Origin: Pseudomonadota bacterium
GTDB lineage: Bacteria; Pseudomonadota; Alphaproteobacteria; Reyranellales; Reyranellaceae
Assembly (NCBI GenBank): GCA_018242505.1
Contig: JAFEBU010000007.1
Coordinates: 17,902 to 81,901, forward strand
Direction: 5' to 3'
DNA length: 64,000 bases
Below are positions 48,931 to 55,835 of the stretch, piece after piece. A program made the translations under genes and the position numbers. A model generated the notes under the pieces. The model was not told the origin of the DNA and ran no database searches. It saw only the letters and a list, made by a program, of their open reading frames with translations. Positions within the stretch are counted from its first letter, which is position 1. Each line of letters starts with the position of its first letter.

Positions 48931-50181
48931 ATGGACGTGCCGCACGATTCCCGCGCCATCGGCCTGTGGCCCGAGGACTCCGTCGCCCGCGTGCCTTACT
49001 GGGTCTACCAGGACGGGGACAACTACAAGCGCGAGCTCAGGCGCCTGTTCGAGGGCGCGACCTGGACCTTCGTCTGCCTCGAAGCCGAGATCCCCAACAG
49101 GGGCGACTACCGGACCAACCAGGTCGGCGCCCTGCCAGTCATCGTGGTGCGCGGCGCGGACGGCGCGATCAACTGCTTCGAGAATCGCTGCGCCCACCGC
49201 GGCGCGCTGATCGCCTTCGACGATGCCGGCAACGTCGAGAACAATTTCAAGTGCATCTATCACGCCTGGAGCTACGATCTCTGCGGCAACCTGCGCGGTA
49301 TCGCCTTCGAACACGGCATCAACGGCGTGGGCGGCATGCCCAGGGACTTCAAGCGCGAGACCTTCGCGCCACGCAAGCTGCGCACCACGACGCTGTACGG
49401 TCTCGTGTTCGCGACACTGTCACCCGACACGCCGCCGATCGAGGAGGTCATCGGCGTCGAGGTGCTGGGCCGAATCAGGCGCGTGCTAAACCGGCCGATC
49501 AGGATCATGGGCCGCTTCACCCAGGCGCTGCCCAACAACTGGAAGCTCTACGTCGAGAACGTGAAGGACACCTACCACGCGAGCCTGCTGCACCTCTTCT
49601 TCGGCACCTTCCGCATCACGCGGCTGACCCAGGGCGGCGGCGTGCTGGTGAGTCCGGACGGCGGCAGCCACTCGAGCTACACCATCGACAAGGCGGGCGA
49701 TGCACAGAGCACGGCCTACCGCGACCAGGGCATCCGCACCGAGAAGCAGGACTACAAGCTCGCCGACCCGCGCCTGCTCGACACGGTCGACGAATTCAAG
49801 GACGGCATCCAGCTCCAGATCCTGTCGGTGTTCCCGAGCTTCATCCTGCAGCAGATCCACAATTGCCTCGCCGTGCGTCAGGTGGTGCCGCGCGGCGTCG
49901 ACGCGATGGATCTCAAATGGACCTATTTCGGCTTCGCCGACGATCCGCCCGAGATGACAGCGCGGCGGCTCAGGCAACAGAACCTGGTCGGGCCGGCAGG
50001 ATTCGTGTCGATGGAGGACGGCTGCGTCGGCGGCTTCGTGCAACGCGGCATCGCCGCGGCCGGCGACCAGGTGTCGGCAATCGAGATGGGCGGCCGCACC
50101 ACCGAGAGCCAGGCGACGCGCGCCACCGAGGCTTCGGTGCGCGGCTTCTGGAAGGCCTATCGCCGGCACATGGGCTACTGA
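48931..50181 (+). CDS. Rieske ring-hydroxylating dioxygenase alpha subunit (tphA2-like)
   Basis: A 416-aa oxygenase component. The Rieske cluster ligands are Cys87-x-His89 (RCAHRG) and Cys108-x-x-His111 (CIYHAW). The mononuclear iron site is in NVKDTYHASLLHLF with His216 and His221, and Asp213 bridges the sites between subunits. Length fits the terephthalate, salicylate and anthranilate dioxygenase group. It is followed within 4 bp by its small subunit and then by a PdxA-family dehydrogenase, the arrangement of terephthalate tphA2-A3-B. No reductase (tphA1) is present, so electrons must come from another locus. The substrate is inferred to be an aromatic acid. Confidence 0.9.
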   Translation: MDVPHDSRAIGLWPEDSVARVPYWVYQDGDNYKRELRRLFEGATWTFVCLEAEIPNRGDYRTNQVGALPVIVVRGADGAINCFENRCAHRGALIAFDDAGNVENNFKCIYHAWSYDLCGNLRGIAFEHGINGVGGMPRDFKRETFAPRKLRTTTLYGLVFATLSPDTPPIEEVIGVEVLGRIRRVLNRPIRIMGRFTQALPNNWKLYVENVKDTYHASLLHLFFGTFRITRLTQGGGVLVSPDGGSHSSYTIDKAGDAQSTAYRDQGIRTEKQDYKLADPRLLDTVDEFKDGIQLQILSVFPSFILQQIHNCLAVRQVVPRGVDAMDLKWTYFGFADDPPEMTARRLRQQNLVGPAGFVSMEDGCVGGFVQRGIAAAGDQVSAIEMGGRTTESQATRATEASVRGFWKAYRRHMGY

Positions 50182-50185
50182 GCCG

Positions 50186-50653
50186 ATGGACCTCACGCGC
50201 CTTGTCGAATTGAACGCGGCCTATGCCCGCGCGATCGACAACGAGCAGTACGAGGAGTGGCCCGGCTTCTTCCTCGAGTCCTGCCTATATAAGGTGACGA
50301 CGGCCGAGAACGTCGCCAAGGGCCTCGAGGCGGGTCTGATCTACGCCGATTCGCGCGCCATGCTGCAGGACCGCATTTCGGCGCTGCGCCAGGCCAACAT
50401 CTACGAGCGCCAACGCTACCGCCACATCGTCGGCCTGCCCACGGTCCTGGGCACGAGCGACGGCGGCGCGGCGGAAGTCGAGACGCCGTTCCTGATCGTG
50501 CGCATCATGCGCGACGGCAAGATGGAGGTGTTCGCCACCGGCTGCTATCGCGACAAGGTCAAGGCCAACGGCGACGGCAGCCTGCGCTTCGCCGAACGGA
50601 TCGTGGTCTGCGACGGCAGCCGCTTCGACACCCTCGTGGCGATCCCGTTCTAG
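50186..50653 (+). CDS. Ring-hydroxylating dioxygenase beta subunit (tphA3-like)
   Basis: A 155-aa NTF2-fold small subunit. MDLTRLVELNAAYARAIDNE, QYEEWPGFFLESCLYKVTTA and DSRAMLQDRISALRQANIYE are standard; the W-x-x-F-F and Y-x-V-T-x-x-N pattern is diagnostic of the beta subunit. DGSLRFAERIVVCDGSRFDT is the C-terminal segment. It starts 4 bp after the alpha subunit and ends 4 bp before the PdxA-like gene. In this family it holds the hexamer together and does not bind the substrate. Confidence 0.9.
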   Translation: MDLTRLVELNAAYARAIDNEQYEEWPGFFLESCLYKVTTAENVAKGLEAGLIYADSRAMLQDRISALRQANIYERQRYRHIVGLPTVLGTSDGGAAEVETPFLIVRIMRDGKMEVFATGCYRDKVKANGDGSLRFAERIVVCDGSRFDTLVAIPF

Positions 50654-50657
50654 GGCC

Positions 50658-51578
50658 ATGCGCATCGCCATCGCGCTGGGCGATCCCAACGGCATCGGGC
50701 CGGAGATCGCCGTCAAGGCGGCGCATCGTTTCGCCGGCCATGCCAAGGTCCAGCCGCTGCTGGTGGGCGACGGCTTCGTGATCGAGGACGTCGCGCACCG
50801 CTTGGGCCTCGCCGCAACACCCGCCTTTATCGACGCGCCGGCACTCAATCCCGCGGGCTACGCCCCGGGGGCGCTCGACCCGCGGGCCGGCAAGGCGACT
50901 GTCGCCTATGCTTCGGCAGCGGTGAAGCTCGCGCTCGCAGGCAGGGTCGATGCCGTGATCGGCTGCCCGCATTCCGAGACCGCGGTCAATCGCGCCGGCA
51001 TCACTTTCAGCGGCTATCCCGGCCTTGTCGCCGATCTGACGGGAACACCGCGCGAGCGCGCCTTTTTGATGCTGGCGGCGCAGGGCCTGCACATCGCGCA
51101 CGCGACCTTGCACGAGTCGGTCGGGTCAGCCCTCGCCCGCCTCTCGCCCGAGCTCGTGATCGCCCTCGCCGATTCAGCCCTCGCGACCGCACGCAGGCTT
51201 GGGATCGCCTCGCCCAGGCTCGGCCTGTTCGGCATCAACCCGCACGCGGGAGAGGATGGCTTGTTCGGTAACGATGACGAGCGCATCACCGAGCCCGCGG
51301 CTGAAGCGTTGCGCGCGCGAGGTATTGCCATCGATGGCCCGGTGGGCGCCGACCTGATGCTGAGCCAGCGCCGCCACGACATCTATCTCGCCATGTTCCA
51401 CGACCAGGGCCACATCCCGATCAAGCTGCTCTCGCCCCTGCGCGCCTCGGCGCTCACAATAGGCACGCCGATCCTGTTCGCCTCCGTCGCCCACGGCTGC
51501 GCCTTCGATATCGCAGGCCAAGGCATCGCCGATGCGACGGGCGTGATCGAGACGATTGAGTTGTTGGCAGGGCACTGA
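50658..51578 (+). CDS. PdxA-family dehydrogenase (TphB-like cis-diol dehydrogenase)
   Basis: A 306-aa protein of the PdxA family, which oxidises and decarboxylates 4-phosphohydroxy-threonine or, in TphB, the cis-dihydrodiol of terephthalate. MRIAIALGDPNGIGPEIAVK is the N-terminal block. Metal ligands are probably His152 (LHESVGS), His196 (NPHAGED) and His248 (MFHDQG). Placed 4 bp after a ring-hydroxylating dioxygenase, it more likely oxidises a diol than makes pyridoxal phosphate. Its last 104 bp (51460-51563) are nearly duplicated at 53262, with seven differences, all at synonymous third positions. The gene itself is complete. Confidence 0.88.
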   Translation: MRIAIALGDPNGIGPEIAVKAAHRFAGHAKVQPLLVGDGFVIEDVAHRLGLAATPAFIDAPALNPAGYAPGALDPRAGKATVAYASAAVKLALAGRVDAVIGCPHSETAVNRAGITFSGYPGLVADLTGTPRERAFLMLAAQGLHIAHATLHESVGSALARLSPELVIALADSALATARRLGIASPRLGLFGINPHAGEDGLFGNDDERITEPAAEALRARGIAIDGPVGADLMLSQRRHDIYLAMFHDQGHIPIKLLSPLRASALTIGTPILFASVAHGCAFDIAGQGIADATGVIETIELLAGH

Positions 51579-51795
51579 TCGCGGACATTGACGGATGATG
51601 TTGGACAATCGGTATTATATTACAATCTAAGATTGCTTGAGGATGACGACTACTCGTGATCACATGTGCCGACCCGTACCGCTCCGCTCGCGCGACAGGC
51701 CATGATTATGCCGAATGCCCGGGCAATATCTCTGAAAATGCTTTTCCCTCTGATCCTCGGTTTCTTAGGCTTCGCCATCCGATGGGTGATTTCCT
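51579..51795. other. Start of low-GC island; no clear gene
   Basis: Composition changes abruptly after the pdxA stop. A plus-strand frame (from about 51700) encodes a hydrophobic stretch SLKMLFPLILGFLGFAIRWV but runs off into a different frame from the membrane protein at 51796, so it may be the first part of that gene broken by a frameshift. Confidence 0.4.
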
Positions 51796-52041
51796 TTGGT
51801 GTATGTGTTTGGCTTTATGTTGTTAAATTCGGTGTTGTCTGGCGCAAAGTCTTTCGGGGATGTCCTGTCGATATTTTTTCTGGCCTACGCAGTTGCGACT
51901 GGAGAGGCTATGGGTCTGGACGGCTTTGAACTACTTTCGCCCTCGACCCTTGCCACCCTTACGGTCATAGCCTTCGCGATCGCGTTCGCGTGGGGAAAGG
52001 TCTGTCGCCGTCTCTGCGGGCCCGCAAAGGACTGGTTCTAG
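51796..52041 (+). CDS. Small hydrophobic membrane protein, possible immunity protein
   Basis: An 81-codon frame (TTG start; an internal ATG at 51817 gives 74 aa) encoding two membrane helices, GDVLSIFFLAYAVATGEAMG and TLATLTVIAFAIAFAWGKVC. It is convergent with the toxin-like gene at 52064. Small two-helix proteins can be immunity proteins in toxin loci; that role is inference. A preceding hydrophobic stretch in another frame (about 51700-51795) suggests the original gene was longer and is now frameshifted. Confidence 0.4.
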   Translation: MVYVFGFMLLNSVLSGAKSFGDVLSIFFLAYAVATGEAMGLDGFELLSPSTLATLTVIAFAIAFAWGKVCRRLCGPAKDWF

Positions 52042-52063
52042 GGTCGTCCTGCTCGTCGCGCGT

Positions 52064-52849
52064 TCAAGGGCGCCGTCCAGAATCGTATACGCCGCTTTCG
52101 CCGATACGATATCCTTGCTCAATTAACTCTCGCGTTTGTGGATCGAGGAAATAGGGTTGATCCACCCTGAAAACTGGTGAACCCGTCGCAGCAGCATAAA
52201 GCGCGGTGGCCAACAACAACGGATCCAAACTTAGATTGGCCTGCTGGCCGAGCAATCCGACATTGAAATTGGAGACGTTTCTGAATTGGCGCAGTTGGGT
52301 AAGACCGTCTTTGCCAAAAGAGTAGGCGCGTCGTTGATAGTCGAAAGTACCGCCATGACCGAGATAGGGACGCAATGTGAAGTATGCATATTCCGCAGCA
52401 GGAAGAGGCGAAATGCCGATGAGATATTCAATCTCTGGGCGTAGACCCCTGCCCGCAGCGGCGACGTCGCTGAGATCACTGAACGGTGACATCAGATAGC
52501 CAGTCGGCGACGTGGGATCGAGAACGGGCAATCCATCGGGACGGCGCACGATCTGTCCCGACCATTTCTGGAATTCCTGTTCGAGCTCAAGGCTGTTTGA
52601 GGGCGGCTCGACGGATGGTGCCACGCCGCGGCGGCCCACCGGTGATAGCGGTTCTGGACCGGTCGCAGGTGTGACATTTGGAACGTCTGTCGGCGGTGAA
52701 TTGACGGGTGTTATTGGTGATGGTTGGACGGCAGGTAGGTTATCTCCCGTTGGCGGCGGAGATAGAGGGGGCGGAAAGCTGACGGGCGTCACACCCCGCC
52801 ACGACGGTGGCAGCGACAGAAGCGACATAGGAGACGCCTGGCCGGCCAA
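52064..52849 (-). CDS. Polymorphic-toxin-like C-terminal protein (type 44-like domain)
   Basis: A 261-aa frame. The N-terminal third is a proline-rich linker (SLPPSWRGVTPVSFPPPLSP). From about residue 85 it becomes a compact domain: QEFQKWSGQIVRRPDG, YLIGISPLPAAEYAYFTLRP, YLGHGGTFDYQRRAYSFGKD and QFRNVSNFNVGLLGQQANLS. The last two blocks recall bacterial toxin 44 domains from Rhs-type toxins, but this is from memory and unverified. It is the distal part of a protein whose leader is encoded upstream in another frame (52740-53270), so a frameshift or internal start separates them. GC content and codon use differ from the flanking catabolic genes. Confidence 0.6.
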   Translation of the reverse strand: MAGQASPMSLLSLPPSWRGVTPVSFPPPLSPPPTGDNLPAVQPSPITPVNSPPTDVPNVTPATGPEPLSPVGRRGVAPSVEPPSNSLELEQEFQKWSGQIVRRPDGLPVLDPTSPTGYLMSPFSDLSDVAAAGRGLRPEIEYLIGISPLPAAEYAYFTLRPYLGHGGTFDYQRRAYSFGKDGLTQLRQFRNVSNFNVGLLGQQANLSLDPLLLATALYAAATGSPVFRVDQPYFLDPQTRELIEQGYRIGESGVYDSGRRP

Positions 52850-53270
52850 AAAGCGTCTCCTGCGGGCTGACCGCGGCCATCAGGTTGGAGTCGAGGCTTG
52901 GTGCGGTCGCACTCGCTCCCAGGAGCGCGGGCGATCTATAGAAGCCCGGTGGCCTGGGATCGGCTTTGGCCAGTGCTTCCAGTAAGGCGGGCGACTTGTG
53001 AAAACCGGGCGTATCGCCGATTGGGGTTGTTGGCAGTGGTCTGAAGCCCGGTGTTGTCGTGCCCACGCCAGTGAACATCGGCGACCTGTAGAAGCCCGCC
53101 AACCTGGGATCGGCTGCCGCGATCGGTTCCAGCACAGTGGGCGATTTGTCGAAGCCGGGCGTGTCAGAAGCCGGCGCCGAGAACAGCGACGGATCAGGCG
53201 TATATTGGGCGCGCACGTAGTTGGCCCAGCTCGGTGGGAGCGGCAGCAATCCGAACAGCCCTAGGCACAC
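52740..53270 (-). pseudogene. Truncated leader of a polymorphic-toxin-like protein
   Basis: This frame encodes FGLLPLPPSWANYVRAQYTP and then a repeat-rich Pro/Ser region with two copies of a roughly 50-residue unit (DTPGFDKSPTVLEPIAAADP ... GFYRSP and DTPGFHKSPALLEALAKADP ... GFYRSP). The first 25 or so codons of the intact relative at 55573 are missing: the frame begins in the pdxA-derived sequence that abuts it at 53262. It ends after a frameshift relative to the toxin domain downstream. It looks like a displaced orphan cassette with no start of its own. Confidence 0.55.
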
Positions 53271-53407
53271 CGATCCTGTTCGCCTCAGTCGCCCACGGCT
53301 GCGCCTTCGATATCGCCGGCCAAGGCATCGCCGACGCGACAGGCGTCATCGAGACGATCGAGTTGATTGCGCCACCTTCTACGTTGGTTGCGCAGCCTTC
53401 GCTCTGA
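53262..53407 (+). pseudogene. Duplicated 3' end of the pdxA-like gene
   Basis: Positions 53262-53365 match 51460-51563 at 97 of 104 bp. In frame this encodes GTPILFASVAHGCAFDIAGQ and continues to TGVIETIEL, identical to the end of the PdxA-like protein. After ATC GAG TTG the frame continues in unrelated sequence to a stop at 53407. All seven differences are synonymous third positions, so the copy comes from a gene that was under selection, not from random drift of a dead fragment. Confidence 0.85.
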
Positions 53408-53901
53408 AATAAGATCCATCCTGGCGGCATCCCACGATATCGCCATTCCAGCCATGGAGGCCCCACAACTCCTCGGCTTCGTATGTGGCAGGCCATATTA
53501 TCGAGCACGCCGCCAAGGTCGAAGACCAAGGTCCATTTCCGGGTTGCGGGAACGACGTCGATCGACAGCAGCCTTTGCCCACTCAAGTCTTGAAGCATTT
53601 CGTCGCGCTTGGTTCCGATATCGTGATTGCTGCTCAACGTCCCATTCGCGGTCTTGAGCTTCCAGTCCGCATGCTGGACCCAGAAGTGCCAGTCACCGAC
53701 CACGAACACTCTTCGTCTCTGCAAACTCCTCCGATTCCTCGGAGAGACGGATGCCTTGGGAACAATCGGCTCCCGCACCGAAAGATGCGGCTCGCCAAAT
53801 TCCATCGTCAGGAACGTGCCGACGCCCCGCTGCCCGTTCCAGGCGAACTGACCGATCAAAGAGGAAAGACTCGAATGGATGTCCACTGGCCGGTTATTCA
53901 T
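53379..53901 (-). pseudogene. Frameshifted conserved immunity-like protein
   Basis: The first frame (from 53901) encodes MNNRPVDIHSSLSSLIGQFA, GVGTFLTMEFGEPHLSVREP, VFVVGDWHFWVQHADWKLKT and KWTLVFDLGGVLDNMA. I know this S-L-I-G-x-x-A-W ... G-D-W-H-x-W-V pattern as a conserved hypothetical family. Near 53490 the reading must shift to the frame ending at 53379, which encodes ATYEAEELWGLHGWNGDIVG and CRQDGSYFRAKAAQPT, the expected C-terminus. One extra base explains this. The gene is therefore broken or mis-sequenced. Its end lies 13 bp past the pdxA fragment. Confidence 0.55.
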
Positions 53902-54164
53902 TTGCCGAACATGTCCTTGGCGCGCTCAAGAATCTCATGATAGTCCAATCCCTGGCCGCTGATTTCACGTTGGAGCGCCTGTACTTGTGTGTGGCCGGTC
54001 ACACCAAGTGATGTGGAAGCCGGATGGCGTAGGTGTTGCCCTGATTCAGGGAAACTTGGCGATGACCTCGATGAGGCCAACAATATGTTTGTTGAACTCG
54101 TCCAATCGTTCCGCCGGAGTCCAGTATTCTGAATGAGCTCTACCGCCGACATCGTGTTTTTCAT
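53898..54164 (-). CDS. Uncertain small frame in toxin island
   Basis: An 88-aa frame whose last part, VQALQREISGQGLDYHEILE followed by RAKDMFGK, looks like genuine protein. Its stop overlaps the ATG of the next gene by 4 bp. The first half (up to about 54046) overlaps in another frame the end of the ADP-ribosylation/crystallin J1-like gene and is not credible. It may be the tail of a lost toxin or of another immunity gene. Confidence 0.3.
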   Translation of the reverse strand: MKNTMSAVELIQNTGLRRNDWTSSTNILLASSRSSPSFPESGQHLRHPASTSLGVTGHTQVQALQREISGQGLDYHEILERAKDMFGK

Positions 54165-54436
54165 ACTGAGCCAAGTAGCTGGCTTCCACTTGGAAACGCG
54201 TTACGAATCCCGCGCCGCTTGCCGGAACATTCCACTCCTTCGCAATCCGAGCGGCGTATGCTTCCTGGATGACCGGATAGAAGATTGGTTGTTCCGGCAG
54301 TCGCGGCGGGAAGCACCTGTTCCCCGAGCTTTCGATCAGTTCAAGCTCTTGCGGCCCGACCGGTCAGTATAGGGTGATGAGATCCAGGGTGCCCAGTTTA
54401 AAGGTATCGAGGCAACCGTTCTGATTTGGCTATTCG
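54046..54436 (-). pseudogene. ADP-ribosylation/crystallin J1-like protein with in-frame nonsense codon
   Basis: Reading the minus strand gives LDLITLY, then TGA, then PVGPQELELIESSG, FPPRLPEQPIFYPVIQEAYA, ARIAKEWNVPASGAGFVTRF, GGRAHSEYWTPAERLDEFNK and HIVGLIEVIAKFP with its stop at 54046. I recall this as the family annotated ADP-ribosylation/crystallin J1, where the stop position is Arg or Trp (ITLY-x-PVGP). One substitution (CGA or TGG to TGA) explains it. No good start codon precedes. The surrounding genes fit a toxin-immunity locus. Confidence 0.5.
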
Positions 54437-54449
54437 GTCCGTTACAACG

Positions 54450-54725
54450 TCAATCACGGACGGGCGTAGGAAGATTCGGATACCACACGCCCCGGTTGCT
54501 ACAAAGACCCATATTCGGAATGACGTGGCCCTGGTCGAGCGTGGTGATGTCTATATCTTTGATGATCCCGATGATTTCCCTGGGACCAAGATATGGAACG
54601 GCCGTGGTTTCAAACAATCTTCGCGCATCGGCTTCGTCGTACGCCGTGATGCCACAGCCGGCAACGGGCATGGACGGATGGGTGATCGGCACGAACGTCA
54701 GCCAGTATCGGTGAAGCATGGTCAT
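54450..54725 (-). CDS. Small immunity-like protein (91 aa)
   Basis: An intact 91-aa frame, or 89 aa from the second ATG at 54719. HRYWLTFVPITHPSMPVAGC, GITAYDEADARRLFETTAVP and DIDITTLDQGHVIPNMGLCS followed by NRGVWYPNLP match a conserved hypothetical family (x-R-Y/F-W-I-T-F ... G-C-G-V-T-A-Y-D ... D-V-D-x-S-T-L-D ... N-M-G) that I have seen in toxin-immunity loci. It has no signal or membrane segment, so it acts in the cytoplasm. The role is inferred. Confidence 0.6.
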   Translation of the reverse strand: MTMLHRYWLTFVPITHPSMPVAGCGITAYDEADARRLFETTAVPYLGPREIIGIIKDIDITTLDQGHVIPNMGLCSNRGVWYPNLPTPVRD

Positions 54726-54739
54726 TTTTCAGAATAATT

Positions 54740-54949
54740 CTATCGATCAGGGTCAAGTTCCGGATGCTCGCGGGCAATTCGAAACACAAAGTCTTTCGTG
54801 ATGATGCCGATGATCTTGCCAAGCGCCTCTATCAGTTCCTTCTTCTCGTTGCCGTCATTGACCTGGCTAACAAGGCGATCGAGTTCGCCAATGTCCTTTT
54901 CCAAAGAAAGGGCTACTTCGATCATTTGTGCGGCAACTGCCTTCTCCAT
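54740..54949 (-). CDS. Small immunity-like helical protein (69 aa)
   Basis: A 69-aa all-helical protein: MEKAVAAQMIEVALSLEKDI, GELDRLVSQVNDGNEKKELI and IGIITKDFVFRIAREHPELD followed by PDR. The ending R-E-H-P-E/D-L-D-P-D recalls a conserved hypothetical family. It starts 16 bp after the preceding cassette's stop and ends 15 bp before the 91-aa gene. It may be the immunity partner of the toxin-like C-terminus encoded just upstream; this is inference. Confidence 0.6.
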   Translation of the reverse strand: MEKAVAAQMIEVALSLEKDIGELDRLVSQVNDGNEKKELIEALGKIIGIITKDFVFRIAREHPELDPDR

Positions 54950-54965
54950 CGCCCCCTCGCTTTAC

Positions 54966-55573
54966 CTAGTAATCGTAAATTCCGCGGGCAGCCAAGCACT
55001 CGCGCATGCATCTTCTATAAGCAAGAGGGGCACCGGAATGGAGTTCCCTACCTACCGTTTGTTCCACACAACGCGCGTGACACACCGCTATCGCGGCACT
55101 TTGATCATTTGCTGGCTGGGGAGTCGGTGGCCTGTCAATCGCCGGTGGGAATGGCGGCGGAGGAACGCTGACCGGCGTCCTTCCCAGCCACGGTGGCATC
55201 ATGCCACCCGCCTGTAGTGGCGACGGGATTGAGGAAAAGATTGGCCCGCCGGACGGCATTGTCTGTGAGTCCGCAGCGAGTGGTCGATTTTGCGCAGAGT
55301 TGGCCGGTGGTGCAGCCAAGCCCATGGCCGCGATTGACTTGGCGAGGCTGGGCGGCGACGCGGCCGCCTCCATTGCAGCAATCGACTTTCGGAGGCTGGG
55401 CACGTCCGAGTCCTGCGGCGAGGCCACATCAGGTCGGGCGCATACTGAGCGCGCACGTAGTTGGCCCAGCTCGGTGGGAGCGGCAGCAATCCGAACAGCC
55501 CTCCGTCAAACATCTGCGCCAGCTGGCTGTAAGAATCGAGATCGGAAGAGAAGTTGTCGGTCGGGTTGGACAT
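54966..55573 (-). pseudogene. Polymorphic-toxin-like leader protein with frameshift, CX3C C-terminus
   Basis: The N-terminal part (55573 to about 55435) is MSNPTDNFSSDLDSYSQLAQ, MFDGGLFGLLPLPPSWANYV and RAQY. Reading then must shift near 55435 to the frame ending at 54966: VASPQDSDVPSLRKSIAAME, PSLAKSIAAMGLAAPPANSA, PPWLGRTPVSVPPPPFPPAI, then CHARCVEQTVGRELHSGAPL and YRRCMRECLAARGIYDY. Paired CX3C motifs end the protein. The DNA from 55451 to 55502 is identical to 53211-53262. There is no signal peptide. The proline-rich linker resembles that of the toxin-like gene at 52064, so both are members of one leader family with different C-termini. Confidence 0.55.
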
Positions 55574-55835
55574 CGCGCACGAATCTCCATCAGGCCCTTA
55601 GTGGGCGGGTGAGAAATTCGCCACTGGTCCCCGCGCCGCTCTCAATGAGCAACGCAACGATGTCGGCTGACGGTCTCTGCTTAAAAGAAATCCTCGCTCA
55701 TGACAATTGAGGACGTTTTAGGAACGACATTGGACGTGCCGTCAGTCGGCGCCGCCGTGCAAAGCCGCTCGAGCAGCTCAGTCCGTCCGCCGAACGTTGC
55801 AGCGGTGTCCCTGTCCGTTTGCGGTCCACTTCTCG
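55574..55835. other. Gap at right edge of the island; no gene seen
   Basis: No convincing coding region is visible between the leader start and the stop of the ThDP-enzyme gene. Short plus-strand frames lack family features. The promoter for the leftward toxin-like locus should lie here. Confidence 0.45.

Noticed and set aside
50658..51578. The PdxA-family gene as a vitamin B6 biosynthesis gene
   Set aside because: Family membership fits, but the 4-bp spacing behind a ring-hydroxylating dioxygenase matches tphB far better. Kept as TphB-like with the alternative noted.
51666..51929. A separate 87-aa gene on the plus strand before the membrane protein
   Set aside because: Only its first half is hydrophobic and protein-like; the second half overlaps the better frame at 51796. 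It is treated as a possible frameshifted start of that gene.
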